Assembly: GCA_902493795.1 (NCBI GenBank)
Contig: CABUQZ010000003.1
Span: 1 to 64,000 of the forward strand
DNA length: 64,000 nucleotides
Source: an uncultured Clostridium sp.
Lineage (GTDB): Bacteria > Bacillota_I > Bacilli_A > RF39 > UBA660
Direction of reading: 5' to 3'
Position 1 is the stretch's first letter. Each line of letters starts with the position of its first letter. A program made the position numbers and the translations under genes. Shown here one piece after another: positions 40,883 through 50,069 of this stretch. A model generated the notes under the pieces. It saw only the letters and a program-made list of their open reading frames with translations. It had not been told where the DNA came from and made no database searches.

Positions 40883-42160
40883 TTATTTTTTTATTCCTAA
40901 CACATATGAATAATTGTCCATTAAGATATTATTTCTTACTTCTTCGATATCTTTAAGTGTTATTTCTCTTAATAAATCCATTTTATTATATATAACATCA
41001 TCAAATTCTATTACATGATCTACAACTGAATCAATTACCCTATATGGTTTATCAGAATCTATAACTTGTAAAGCAATTTTAACTTTTTTAACTCTTTCAA
41101 CATCTTCTTCTGTAATTTTTTTGTTTTTTAAATAATTGAATACTTCTTCTTTTAATTCATCAGGTTTCTTTGTTTCTGCTACAAATTCAATTATGAATAA
41201 GTTATCTATTATAACTTCAGAATAGTAAAAAAGTGAGTATGCTTCTTTTTTTAACATTTCTTCTCTAAATTCTGAACTCATACCAAATAAAATATATAGT
41301 AAAATATTTGAACTAAGTAGGTATTTATATTTTTCTTCTTTTGTTAATTCTCGTACTGGAGATTTAAAATTTAGGATAAATTTAGGTATTATTAAGTTTT
41401 TAATTTTAACTATTTTTTCTTTTTCATTTACCTCAAGTGGTTCATTTGATTTAAAAACTTGTACAGGTTTTAATGATGATTTGGAATTAAGCTTCTTATG
41501 ATTTTTTATTAATTCAATTGTTTTTTCTGGATCAAGATCTCCTAGTATTACTAAAAACATATTACTAGGCTGATAAAATGTGTTGTAACAATCTGTTAAT
41601 ATTTCTTTTGTTATTTTCCTAACACTTGATGGTGTTCCTCCAACATCTCTTCTCATTGGATGTTTTTTAAACAAAGCTTGATTACTTTTTTCAAAAAGGA
41701 CATTTTCTGGTTGGTCTTTATACATATTTAGTTCTTCTATTATTATTCCTTTTTCTTTTTCTACATTTTCATCAGTAAAATATGGACTGTTTACATAATC
41801 TAAAAGATAAGATAAGTTTTTTTCAAAATCATTAATTCCTTCAACAGTATAAGATGTAACTTTATATCCGGTTGATGCATTAGCATCTGTTCCTGATTCT
41901 GAAAAGAATATTAATGGATCCGTTCCATCTTCTTGTTCAAACATCTTATGTTCTAGAAAATGTGCTACACCATATGGTTTTTTAGTCTTTTTTCCTGTAT
42001 CAACAGAGATAAATTCATCTATTTCTGCTCCATATTTAGAACAATATTCTATATAATAATTTTTTCTATCTTTATATGGTATTATATAGACACTCAATCC
42101 ATTATCTAGTTTTTCATAGCAGACATTTATATCTAATCCTTTAAACTCTTTCTTTAGCAT
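40883..42160 (-). CDS. ymfH: M16-family zinc peptidase, YmfH type
   Basis: A 425-residue insulinase-family protein with the inverted zinc motif HFLEHKMFE (HxxEH, about residue 67) and the distal Glu in EKGIIIEELNMY. It therefore looks catalytically active. The upstream gene overlaps by seven bases and encodes the partner lacking the zinc motif; such pairs act as a heterodimer, like YmfF/YmfH in Bacillus. The substrate is unknown. GGTGGTGA lies before the ATG, inside the end of the partner gene. Confidence 0.9.
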   Translation of the reverse strand: MLKKEFKGLDINVCYEKLDNGLSVYIIPYKDRKNYYIEYCSKYGAEIDEFISVDTGKKTKKPYGVAHFLEHKMFEQEDGTDPLIFFSESGTDANASTGYKVTSYTVEGINDFEKNLSYLLDYVNSPYFTDENVEKEKGIIIEELNMYKDQPENVLFEKSNQALFKKHPMRRDVGGTPSSVRKITKEILTDCYNTFYQPSNMFLVILGDLDPEKTIELIKNHKKLNSKSSLKPVQVFKSNEPLEVNEKEKIVKIKNLIIPKFILNFKSPVRELTKEEKYKYLLSSNILLYILFGMSSEFREEMLKKEAYSLFYYSEVIIDNLFIIEFVAETKKPDELKEEVFNYLKNKKITEEDVERVKKVKIALQVIDSDKPYRVIDSVVDHVIEFDDVIYNKMDLLREITLKDIEEVRNNILMDNYSYVLGIKK

Positions 42161-43419
42161 TTCTTGTCACCACCTAATAAATATACTGTATCAATATATA
42201 TTTTATTTGCTAGAGCAACAATTTCTTCTTTTGTTATATCTTTTATTTTTTCTTTTCTTTCTTCAATAGAATCTGCTTTTAATTTATCTATGGCATAATA
42301 AGAAGCAATAATTTGATTTGGACTATCTTCTATTTCTTCTAGTCCTGATAGATAATATTTTTTAGCATTGATAAGTTCATCCTCAGTGATATATCCTTTT
42401 TTAATATCATCCATTTCCTTATCAATTAAAATAAGCATCTTATTATAGTTTTCTTTTGTTATTCCAGATGAAATTAACAATATATTATCAAGTTTATTTG
42501 CTCCTGTTGTTGCATAATAACATAGAGAATATTTTTCCCTTATGTTTTTAAAGAATTTAGAATCTGTAGATCCTCCTAAGATGGAGTTATATAAGTTTAA
42601 AACGTAGTTTCTTTCTTTATCAGTCATGCTTTCTATTCTACAAGTAATAGCAAGTTTAGACTGGTTAGTGTTATCTGTTTCAATTATTTCTTTTCTTTTC
42701 TTTCTATTGTTTAAAGTTGGAAGAAGAGGATATTTACTTTCTTGATTTTTATTTGTAAATTGAAATTTTTCTTCAATCATCTTCTCTACTTCTTCTATTT
42801 CTATATTACCAATTATAAATATATCTACATTGCTACTTTCTATAAATTTATTGTAATAAGAATAAAGATTTTCACTTGTTATTTTATTTAAGTCTTCCAT
42901 ATATCCTTTTAAATTGTAGGAAAACGGAGCTTTATCATCTGTTAATTCACAACATCTTAAAGTAGCATATCTTCTTGTATCTTCTTTAAACCTTTCAATT
43001 TGAGAAGACTCATCATTTTTTATTATATTGAAACTTACTTCATCAAATTTACCATCTGTTACATTGGGATTAAATAATACTTCCTTTAAAAACTCTAAAG
43101 ATTCATTTAATAAACCATTTTCTGCATATTTATCATTTAATATTTGCATATTAAAATCTACATTAAAATTACTTCCTAATCTATAACTGTTTGCAAAAAG
43201 TCTTGCTGCATACAAACTTTCCATTTTTTTGGCATATTTTAGTTTGGTATTATACTTTTTTGTAGTAAAGGTAAGTATGGAAGATAAAAAATTAGTGATT
43301 GTTATATCTTCTTTTTTTATTTCTCGTTCGAAGATAACTTCAATATTTGTTGTTTTAAATTTATCAGTTTTGATCATATGAAGATTGTAACATGGATATT
43401 CTTTTTTGATATATTTCAT
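42154..43419 (-). CDS. ymfF: M16-family protein without zinc motif, YmfF type
   Basis: A 421-residue M16-fold protein. The place of HxxEH in the first domain reads NFLSSILTFTTKK, so it should be non-catalytic. The R/Y-type motifs of the C-terminal half that contact substrate are still seen (FKNIREKYSLCYYATTGAN). It is the expected inactive partner of the downstream YmfH-like protease. AGGTGAG precedes the ATG. The order ftsK, (deoD), ymfF, ymfH resembles the Bacillus spoIIIE-ymf region with deoD inserted. Confidence 0.85.
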   Translation of the reverse strand: MKYIKKEYPCYNLHMIKTDKFKTTNIEVIFEREIKKEDITITNFLSSILTFTTKKYNTKLKYAKKMESLYAARLFANSYRLGSNFNVDFNMQILNDKYAENGLLNESLEFLKEVLFNPNVTDGKFDEVSFNIIKNDESSQIERFKEDTRRYATLRCCELTDDKAPFSYNLKGYMEDLNKITSENLYSYYNKFIESSNVDIFIIGNIEIEEVEKMIEEKFQFTNKNQESKYPLLPTLNNRKKRKEIIETDNTNQSKLAITCRIESMTDKERNYVLNLYNSILGGSTDSKFFKNIREKYSLCYYATTGANKLDNILLISSGITKENYNKMLILIDKEMDDIKKGYITEDELINAKKYYLSGLEEIEDSPNQIIASYYAIDKLKADSIEERKEKIKDITKEEIVALANKIYIDTVYLLGGDKKC

Positions 43420-43458
43420 ATTCTCACCTCTTTCTTAATATGCTCACTTCTCTTTTTT

Positions 43459-44169
43459 TTATAATTTTATACTTGTTTCAAGAGCTATTTTCATCATGTT
43501 AGTGAAGCTTTCTTGTCTTTCTTTGCTTGTTGTTTCTTCATGTGTTTCTAGGTTATCTGATATTGTTACTATAGCGCTTGCTTTTTTATGCAATACATTG
43601 GCATTGTGAAATAAGGCAAAAGTTTCCATTTCGCATGCTAAACATTTATATTTCTCCAATAGTTCTTTGTAGTTATCATTTTCCTTATAGAACACGTCAC
43701 TACTATGTACTATTCCTTTATTTAATTTAATATTTAGTTCTTCGGCTGTTTCAGTTATTACTTTGTTTATTAGAGTATCTGAATACAAGATATTTCTTTC
43801 TTCATTTCCTTGAGTTTTAGCAAAAGTTGACTCGCTATAAGATCCTTCAACTAATAAAACTTCATATAAACCTAAATCTTTTGTGTAAGATCCTGCTGAA
43901 CCAATTCGAATAATTGTATCAACATCATAGAATTTAAACAATTCATATGAGTAAATTCCTACACTAGGCATTCCCATACCTGATGCGAATACTGTTACAG
44001 GATGACCTTTATAAGTTCCTGTGTATCCTAGCATATTTCTTACGCCATTTACTTGTTTACAATTTTCTAGAAAGTTTTCAGCAATAAATTTAGCTCTTAA
44101 TGGGTCTCCTGGCATTAAAACTGTTTTTGCTATATCCTCTTTCTTTGCTTCAATATGTGGTGTTGCCAT
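43459..44169 (-). CDS. deoD: Purine nucleoside phosphorylase
   Basis: A 236-residue hexameric-type enzyme that splits purine (deoxy)nucleosides with phosphate. Visible marks are the N-terminal ATPHIEAKKEDIAKTVLMPG (phosphate-binding PGDP), IIRIGSAGSY, CEMETFALF (ribose-binding Glu) and ISDNLETHEETT (the catalytic Asp). Length is typical. AGGAGG lies nine bases before the ATG. It sits between ftsK and ymfF, which is unusual; no other nucleoside salvage gene is nearby. Confidence 0.95.
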   Translation of the reverse strand: MATPHIEAKKEDIAKTVLMPGDPLRAKFIAENFLENCKQVNGVRNMLGYTGTYKGHPVTVFASGMGMPSVGIYSYELFKFYDVDTIIRIGSAGSYTKDLGLYEVLLVEGSYSESTFAKTQGNEERNILYSDTLINKVITETAEELNIKLNKGIVHSSDVFYKENDNYKELLEKYKCLACEMETFALFHNANVLHKKASAIVTISDNLETHEETTSKERQESFTNMMKIALETSIKL

Positions 44170-44213
44170 AATTATTTCCTCCTTTTGGCATAAAATTAAA
44201 TTCTTATTTGTTT

Positions 44214-46556
44214 CTAATTAATTTGTTCATCAGATGTTTGTTCCATTTTAACAAGAACTTCTCTTGGTTTTGAACCATTTTGTGGTCCTATTATTCCTCT
44301 TTCTTCAAGTAAATCTACAATTCTTGCTGCCCTATTATAACCTAATTTAAATCTTCTTTGTAATAAAGAGGCACTTGCTTTTCCAGTAGTTATTACAAAT
44401 TCAACTATTTCGTCATACAATGGATCATCGTATTCTTCATCAGGAGAGTTTACTTCTCCTCCTGCATTTCCTTGTTCTTTTGCTGATTCAAGGTTCATAA
44501 ATTTTTCTTCAAATTGGGCTTTTTGTTGTTTAGCTGTGTAGTCTACAAGAGCTTCTAGTTCTCCATCTGATACATAAGCTCCTTGAATTCTTTCTGGAGA
44601 TGACTCACCCATAGGGATAAATAACATATCTCCTTTTCCTAGAAGTTTTTCTGCTCCAACTGCATCCAAAATAGTACGAGAATCGATTCCACTTGATACG
44701 GCAAATGAAATACGAGATGGAATGTTTGCTTTAACTACTCCTGTTATAACATCTGTAGATGGTCTTTGTGTTGCAACAATTAAGTGAATACCTGCTGCAC
44801 GAGCTTTTTGAGTTATTCTCATAATTGAGTCTTCAACTTCTTTTCCTGCTACCATCATAAGGTCAGCAAGCTCATCTACTATAACTACTATATAAGGCAT
44901 TTTAGGTATTTTATCTTCGTCACTTCTTACTTTGTTTTCTTTTTCTACCCATTCATTGTATCCTGCTATGTTTCTTACATTTTTCTCTTCTAGTTGGTCG
45001 TAACGTCTTTCCATTTCATCAACCATTTTTTGAAGAGCGACATTTGCTTTTTTACTATCTGTAACAACTGGCATTAATAGATGTGGAATTCCATTATACA
45101 TTGATAATTCTACTTTTTTAGGGTCTACTAATACAAGTTTTACTTCGTCTGGTTTACAACGCATCAAAATTGAAGCAATAACACAGTTTATACATACTGA
45201 TTTTCCTGAACCAGTTGATCCTGCGATAAGTAAGTGCGGCGTTTTATCGATTTCACAAAATCTTGCTTTACCCATTATGTTCTTACCTAGTGCTACTAAA
45301 AGCTTACTATTTACTTTATTCTGTGGAACTTGCTCAAGTATTTCTTTTAATGATACTGGAGAAATTGATTCATTCGGTACTTCTATTCCTACTGTACTTT
45401 TTCCTGGAATAGGAGCTTCAATTCTTACGTCCTTCTTTGCAAGGGCTAAGGAAATTTCCTTATTTATACTTAGTAATTTATTTAATTTAGTTCCTGTTTG
45501 AAGTTCCATTTCGTATTGAGTAACAGCAGGTCCAGAGTTTACCTCGACAACTTTTCCAAAAATACCAAATTCTCTTAATGTTTTTTCTAGAGTAGAAATA
45601 TTTTTTTCAATAAGAGCTTGATTATTACTGTTTGATTTCTTTTCAACATCTTTTAGTAATGATAATGTTGGAAGTTTGTAATTTGATGGTTTTGGTTTTG
45701 GTTTTTCCTCTTCTTCTACATATTCATCAGTTAATAAAGATTCAATATTTTCTTCTTTAACTTCTTTATCCATTCTTTTTAATTCATCAATACTTGATAT
45801 AACAAGTTTTGGTTCTGTTTCTGGTTCTGTTTCTCTTTCTTTCGGTGCATTATTATCATTAATTATTACGACAGACTCTTTCTTTTCTTCTTCAAGACTT
45901 TCATCTTTATCACTATGTTTATCGTCTTTTTTATCTTTGTTTTCTTTCTTAGCCAATTCTTTTTTGGCAATTAAATCTTTACCTTTTTCTGCTGCAGTAT
46001 CAAGAAATTCTCTAATTGAAAATCCAGTGAATAAAATAATTCCAACGATAATAAATAATACTGACACTATCTCTGTTCCTGTTACAGCAAATAACATATT
46101 AAATACTACTGCTAAAGAACAACCGATTATTCCTCCACCAGGAGAAGAAAAATCTTGCCCACTTTTTATCAATTTAAATGTATTTGATATATCTTTTAAT
46201 GTTGCATTATAAATACCATTTACCCCTCCAGTTACTTCAGTTATGTAGTTAATGTGAGCAAAAACAAGTATTCCTAATGATACAAATAGAAGCCCAATAA
46301 ATTTTTTTGACCAAAAAGATGGACTTTTTCCTTTAAATAACATATATATTCCAATACACAATGTTACTGCAATAAATAACCAATCAAGAGAACCAAATAA
46401 AAATAATGCAAATCCTCTTGCCATTTTTCCAACGTAACCTAATGGTTTTCCTGGACCATACGCCAAAATAGAAAGAATTATAAGGACAATACCATATACC
46501 TCAGGCCTTACTTCAAGTTTTGTTTCCTTCTTTTTTCTTTTTTTTCTTTTTGCCAT
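44214..46556 (-). CDS. ftsK: DNA translocase FtsK/SpoIIIE
   Basis: A 780-residue septal DNA pump. Four N-terminal membrane helices (about 20-175) are followed by an acidic linker (about 190-290). The motor has LLIAGSTGSGKSVCIN (Walker A, about 445), YIVVIVDELADLMM (Walker B) and ATQRPSTDVITG. The C-terminal gamma winged-helix domain (DPLYDEIVEFVITTGKASAS...RAARIVDLLEERGIIG) reads polar sequences. It moves chromosome termini away from the closing septum. GGAGTGA lies before the ATG. The protein is shorter than E. coli FtsK but usual for Bacilli. Confidence 0.97.
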   Translation of the reverse strand: MAKRKKRKKKETKLEVRPEVYGIVLIILSILAYGPGKPLGYVGKMARGFALFLFGSLDWLFIAVTLCIGIYMLFKGKSPSFWSKKFIGLLFVSLGILVFAHINYITEVTGGVNGIYNATLKDISNTFKLIKSGQDFSSPGGGIIGCSLAVVFNMLFAVTGTEIVSVLFIIVGIILFTGFSIREFLDTAAEKGKDLIAKKELAKKENKDKKDDKHSDKDESLEEEKKESVVIINDNNAPKERETEPETEPKLVISSIDELKRMDKEVKEENIESLLTDEYVEEEEKPKPKPSNYKLPTLSLLKDVEKKSNSNNQALIEKNISTLEKTLREFGIFGKVVEVNSGPAVTQYEMELQTGTKLNKLLSINKEISLALAKKDVRIEAPIPGKSTVGIEVPNESISPVSLKEILEQVPQNKVNSKLLVALGKNIMGKARFCEIDKTPHLLIAGSTGSGKSVCINCVIASILMRCKPDEVKLVLVDPKKVELSMYNGIPHLLMPVVTDSKKANVALQKMVDEMERRYDQLEEKNVRNIAGYNEWVEKENKVRSDEDKIPKMPYIVVIVDELADLMMVAGKEVEDSIMRITQKARAAGIHLIVATQRPSTDVITGVVKANIPSRISFAVSSGIDSRTILDAVGAEKLLGKGDMLFIPMGESSPERIQGAYVSDGELEALVDYTAKQQKAQFEEKFMNLESAKEQGNAGGEVNSPDEEYDDPLYDEIVEFVITTGKASASLLQRRFKLGYNRAARIVDLLEERGIIGPQNGSKPREVLVKMEQTSDEQIN

Positions 46557-46617
46557 TTTATCACTCCAGTCTACTCCTTAATTATAGCACATATTATCTT
46601 TTTTTCATAATAATAAA

Positions 46618-46642
46618 GAAAAAAAGAAATCTTTCGATTTCT
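46618..46642 (-). terminator. Terminator of ftsZ
   Basis: AGAAATC pairs with GATTTCT around GAAA, followed by Ts on the minus strand. The stem overlaps the ftsZ stop codon. Confidence 0.85.
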
Positions 46643-47780
46643 AATAATTTGTTCTTAAAAATGGCGGAATGTCATATTTATTATCATCATTTTCTCCATC
46701 ATTCTCATTTAAGCTTTCTATTTTTGAATTATCGATAACTGGAGTTTCTCTTCTTCTTACCATTGGTGCTTCTGTTACTGTTTCAATTTGAGGTTGAACC
46801 TGTTTACGAAGCATTTGTTCTTTTTCTTTCTTTTCTTTGCTTTTATCAAATCCAGTTGCGATTACTGTAACGATAACTTCATCAGTTAAGTTTTCATTGA
46901 TTACAGAACCAAATATTGTATTGATATCAGTATTAGCTGCTGCTCTTACTACTTCAGCTGCTTGTTCTGCTTCAAACAATGTTAAGTTCATACCACCAGT
47001 GATATTGATAATTGCATCTGTTGCTCCTGAAATTGATGTTTCAAGAAGTGGAGATGATACTGCTTGTTTAGCAGCTTCAATAGCTCTTTCTTCTCCCATA
47101 CCAATTCCAATACCAATGATTGCATTTCCTGATTTTTCCATAACTGCTTTAACGTCAGCAAAGTCTAGGTTAACAAGTCCAACTACTGCAATTAAATCTG
47201 TGATAGATTGAACACCACGACGAAGTACGTTATCAACTTCTTTAAATGCTTCAAGCATTGGTGTTGTCTTATCGATTATTTCTCTTAATCTGTCATTTGG
47301 AATAACGATTAAAGTATCTACATGTTTCTTTAGCTCTTCTATAGCTACAAGAGCATTTTCCATTCTTTTCTTTCCTTCAAATGTGAATGGCTTAGTTACA
47401 ATTGCTACTGTTAATGCTCCAAGACCTTGTGCTATTTCAGCAACGATTGGTGCAGCACCAGAACCTGTTCCTCCACCCATTCCACAAGTTATGAAAATCA
47501 TATCAGCACCTTTAAGTGCATCTTCTATTTCTTTCTTTGCTTCAAGAGCAGCTTCTTTTCCTATTTCAGGTTTTGCTCCTGCTCCTAGTCCTGTTTTTCC
47601 TAACTGAATTTTAACATCAGCTTTTGATGTATTCAAAACCTGCAAATCAGTGTTTGCAGCGATAAATTCTACTCCCTTAACTCCTGTTTCAACCATACTA
47701 TTGATAGCGTTTCCACCACCACCACCAATACCAATTACCTTGATTTTGGCTAATTGATCCATTTCTAGTGATCCAAACAT
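46641..47780 (-). CDS. ftsZ: Cell division GTPase FtsZ
   Basis: A 379-residue tubulin-like GTPase that forms the Z ring. Visible marks are IGIGGGGGNAINSM, the tubulin signature CGMGGGTGSGAAP (about 104-116), NLDFADVKAVM (T7 synergy loop) and a variable linker ending in the conserved peptide YDIPPFLRTNY, which binds FtsA and SepF. AAGGAGG lies seven bases before the ATG. It follows ftsA by 13 bases, and a strong terminator follows. Both partners for its C-terminal tail (FtsA, SepF) are encoded in this window. Confidence 0.98.
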   Translation of the reverse strand: MFGSLEMDQLAKIKVIGIGGGGGNAINSMVETGVKGVEFIAANTDLQVLNTSKADVKIQLGKTGLGAGAKPEIGKEAALEAKKEIEDALKGADMIFITCGMGGGTGSGAAPIVAEIAQGLGALTVAIVTKPFTFEGKKRMENALVAIEELKKHVDTLIVIPNDRLREIIDKTTPMLEAFKEVDNVLRRGVQSITDLIAVVGLVNLDFADVKAVMEKSGNAIIGIGIGMGEERAIEAAKQAVSSPLLETSISGATDAIINITGGMNLTLFEAEQAAEVVRAAANTDINTIFGSVINENLTDEVIVTVIATGFDKSKEKKEKEQMLRKQVQPQIETVTEAPMVRRRETPVIDNSKIESLNENDGENDDNKYDIPPFLRTNY

Positions 47781-47793
47781 TCAATTCCCTCCT

Positions 47794-49032
47794 TTAGTTA
47801 TCAGTAAAATATCCAAATATCTTGCTAATAAATGTATCTTCCGATAAGTCTAGCATACTATGTTTGTTTTGTTCTATTTCTTCGATTTTATCATCACCAA
47901 GAAGAGATATATTCTTCTCTCTTAGTTTCATTTTTTCATGGAAATACTTAATTATTCCTATGGCACTTGAGAATTTATTGTTTCTTATACCCATTGTTGT
48001 TATATTTAGTGTTGTTGCATTAAGTCCTAAAATGTTTTCTACAACATAACTAAATCCAATTAATTCCGTTATACCACCTGTAACAATTATATAACTAATT
48101 TTCCTTTTTGTTAAGTCATTAATTTCTTTTTGTGCTAGTTTAAGTAGTTCTATTATCCTTGCTTCTAAGACTTCTGTAATCTCATATTGGTTAATTGACT
48201 TCTTCTCTCCTGTTTCATCTGTGAACTCTAATACTTCGTTACTATCTGCATATCTTTTGCTAGCTAGTGCAAATTTCTCTTTTAGTTCACGAGAAACAGT
48301 CTGATCAGTTCCATATATATATGTTATATCATTATCAAGATTTTTGCTACCTAAATTAAATATATTGTTTTTAATTAGTATTCCTTTATTGAAAATAGAT
48401 ACATCTGTTTTATCATTTCCTATGTTAACTATAGCACCTAAGACTTCATCAGTATTTTTTCCTCTTGCTTCATAGTAGTCACCAATACAGTTAAATGTTA
48501 TATCTTCAACTTCTACTCTTGCATCTTGAAATACTCTTAAATAATCATATATCTGTTTTTTTGGTGCTGTTGCAAGTAGTGCTTTAACTGTTAATTTATC
48601 TACTGTTAGTCCAATTGGGTCTTTTGTGAACTTATTGTCTTCTGTATTAAACATAATTGGAATAATAGATATTAATTCATAGCCATTTTCTATTTCTTTT
48701 TCTGCTGCATTTTGTAAAACTGATACTATATCTTTTCCATTTACTGCTCCATTAGTATCAATTGTTCCACTTACAACCTTAATGCTTCTATTGTTTGCAG
48801 GAACTGTTATAATTGCTTTATCTATTCTTGTTCCTAATATTTTTTCAATATCATCTAAAGCATTATTTAAAGAATACAAAGCCATATCATGGTCTACTAC
48901 TAATCCATTTTTTATTCCAGCAGATTGTGTGTCTGTTGATGCTAGAACTTGAAATTTATCTTTTACTAGTTCAGCAACTACAATTTTAATACAATCACTA
49001 CCAAGATCTATTCCTGTATAAATATTTCTCAT
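47794..49032 (-). CDS. ftsA: Cell division protein FtsA
   Basis: A 412-residue actin-like protein that anchors FtsZ to the membrane. Visible marks are the phosphate-1 motif GIDLGSDCIKIVVAE, the 1C domain with ITVPANNRSIKVV, GAIVNIGNDKTDVSIF, IIVTGGITELIG (adenosine motif) and a C-terminal helix FISKIFGYFTDN for membrane binding. I chose ATG 49032 with AGGTG six bases upstream over the GTG at 49041. It shares a promoter at 49058-49086 and a transcript with ftsZ. Confidence 0.95.
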   Translation of the reverse strand: MRNIYTGIDLGSDCIKIVVAELVKDKFQVLASTDTQSAGIKNGLVVDHDMALYSLNNALDDIEKILGTRIDKAIITVPANNRSIKVVSGTIDTNGAVNGKDIVSVLQNAAEKEIENGYELISIIPIMFNTEDNKFTKDPIGLTVDKLTVKALLATAPKKQIYDYLRVFQDARVEVEDITFNCIGDYYEARGKNTDEVLGAIVNIGNDKTDVSIFNKGILIKNNIFNLGSKNLDNDITYIYGTDQTVSRELKEKFALASKRYADSNEVLEFTDETGEKKSINQYEITEVLEARIIELLKLAQKEINDLTKRKISYIIVTGGITELIGFSYVVENILGLNATTLNITTMGIRNNKFSSAIGIIKYFHEKMKLREKNISLLGDDKIEEIEQNKHSMLDLSEDTFISKIFGYFTDN

Positions 49033-49057
49033 CTTCAGCACCTACTATTCTATTTTT

Positions 49058-49086
49058 ATTATACTAGTATAGAAAAAGAAAAACAA
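49058..49086 (-). promoter_or_regulatory. Promoter of ftsA-ftsZ
   Basis: TTGTTT (49081-49086) and TATAAT (49058-49063) on the minus strand, 17-base spacer, 25 bases before the ATG. Confidence 0.65.
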
Positions 49087-49110
49087 GTTATTTGATTTAC
49101 TATAGAACCT

Positions 49111-49138
49111 AAAAAGTTAGGAAAAACCCTAACTTTTT
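49111..49138 (-). terminator. Terminator of the bacteriocin operon
   Basis: AGTTAGG (49115-49121) pairs with CCTAACT (49128-49134), with flanking A/T pairing and Ts on the minus strand. It follows the last small gene by about ten bases. Confidence 0.85.
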
Positions 49139-49148
49139 AATAATATAA

Positions 49149-49322
49149 TTAATTATAACATACTACATAATAATATATATATCTTAGAAATGTTCCTAGA
49201 TACGTTCCTGTATTGAATAATACTTTTACTAATACATTAAACATATACATAGCTATTGGAGATATCATTATAGCAAGTATCATTATTTTGTATTCATTTA
49301 ATTTTTTTAAGATACTTTGCAC
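49149..49322 (-). CDS. Small hydrophobic protein of the bacteriocin operon
   Basis: A 57-residue protein starting at GTG 49322 with GAGGAT six bases upstream. The gene overlaps the end of the second peptide gene by 16 bases. Residues 13-35 (IMILAIMISPIAMYMFNVLVKVL) form one strong membrane helix, followed by an aromatic tail (YLGTFLRYIYYYVVCYN). It has no double-glycine leader. Its place as the last gene before the terminator and its membrane nature fit an immunity protein or a further unprocessed peptide, but neither is shown. Confidence 0.65.
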   Translation of the reverse strand: MQSILKKLNEYKIMILAIMISPIAMYMFNVLVKVLFNTGTYLGTFLRYIYYYVVCYN

Positions 49323-49477
49323 AACTTATCCTCTTTTAATCTTCTTAAGGAACTTCCTAAGCTTCTTCCTACATCTAGAATAGTTTTAATTCCTTCTACA
49401 AAGGCATTAACAATTGAACCAGTAATAGAAAATCCCCCTTCTATTTCTCTTAATTCATTTCTTTTTAATTTTTTTAT
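49307..49477 (-). CDS. Bacteriocin-like double-glycine peptide 2 (no canonical start codon)
   Basis: A 56-residue frame reads (M)KKLKRNELREIEGG, a typical double-glycine leader, then a 41-residue mature part (FSITGSIVNAFVEG..., then GRSLGSSLRRLKEDKLC). The frame opens after a TGA. Its first usable codon before Lys-Lys-Leu is ATA 49477. An ATG at 49487 with AGGAAGGA right before it is one frame away and reaches the peptide only if one A of a seven-A run (49469-49475) is skipped. GRSLGS and the basic tail recall two-peptide (class IIb) bacteriocins. Because the leader is so typical, I consider the gene real; the initiation mechanism is open. Confidence 0.7.
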   Translation of the reverse strand: MKKLKRNELREIEGGFSITGSIVNAFVEGIKTILDVGRSLGSSLRRLKEDKLCKVS

Positions 49478-49496
49478 ACTTCTTCATTCCTTCCTA

Positions 49497-49640
49497 TTAT
49501 TCATTGCATTTTTTTGGATTTACAAATCCATCAATTACTCCTACTAAGAATATACCAGCGCCAATAATTCCACCAATTCCTAGTAGTGATAATCCTCCAC
49601 CATTCATTTCTTTTAGTTCTTCATTACTTAATTTTTTGAT
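49497..49640 (-). CDS. Bacteriocin-like double-glycine peptide 1 (no canonical start codon)
   Basis: A 47-residue frame reads (M)KKLSNEELKEMNGG, a textbook double-glycine leader, then a 32-residue Gly-rich hydrophobic mature part (GLSLLGIGGIIGAGIFLVGV..., ending in NPKKCNE). The codon before Lys-Lys-Leu is ATC 49640, eight bases after AAGGGGG. The nearest ATG (49647) forms ATGA with the stop of the accessory gene, lies one base from the G-run and is in another frame; joining it needs one A of the six-A run to be skipped. Several GxxxG-type spacings suit helix pairing with the second peptide. The exporter that would cut after Gly-Gly is encoded directly upstream. Confidence 0.75.
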   Translation of the reverse strand: MKKLSNEELKEMNGGGLSLLGIGGIIGAGIFLVGVIDGFVNPKKCNE

Positions 49641-49643
49641 ATG

Positions 49644-50069
49644 TCATTCCCCCTTCATCGTATTAAGCAAATACTCAAGAATACTTGTCTTATTAATTAT
49701 TACTTTTAAATCAACAACATTATTATCCAGTAAATGTTTTTTATCTAGTTTATCAACTTTAATCTTAACTTCTTTATAGATATCATTATTCATAAGCTTA
49801 TCGCTTATCTTTGTAACTTCATAAGTAAATATGTCTCTTTCTATTATTATTTTTTTGTTGTTTGTTACTTTATCAATATCATTTATATCTACAAAAAGAG
49901 TTAATTCTTTATCTTTTACTATCCCTTTATTTACATAATAATCTTCTATGTTGTTATTGAAAATAATTATTGATACAAGAATTCCTATAAAAATAGATAC
50001 CACTAATAGATATGGCTTTAAATCTATTTCGTTATTTTTAAAGCTCTTTTGAAATACTTCTATATCCAT
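49644..50069 (-). CDS. Bacteriocin export accessory protein (short HlyD-like)
   Basis: A 141-residue protein. A cytoplasmic N-terminus (MDIEVFQKSFKNNEIDLKPY) is followed by one membrane helix (about 21-39) and an extracytoplasmic part of about 100 residues with beta-like segments. HlyD/LcnD-type accessory proteins share the beginning (short tail, one helix) but are usually over 400 residues, so this is a reduced form or a different helper. I chose ATG 50069, which follows GGAGG by two or three bases inside the end of the ABC gene; the overlap is 32 bases. Its stop overlaps the ATG preceding peptide 1. Confidence 0.65.
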   Translation of the reverse strand: MDIEVFQKSFKNNEIDLKPYLLVVSIFIGILVSIIIFNNNIEDYYVNKGIVKDKELTLFVDINDIDKVTNNKKIIIERDIFTYEVTKISDKLMNNDIYKEVKIKVDKLDKKHLLDNNVVDLKVIINKTSILEYLLNTMKGE

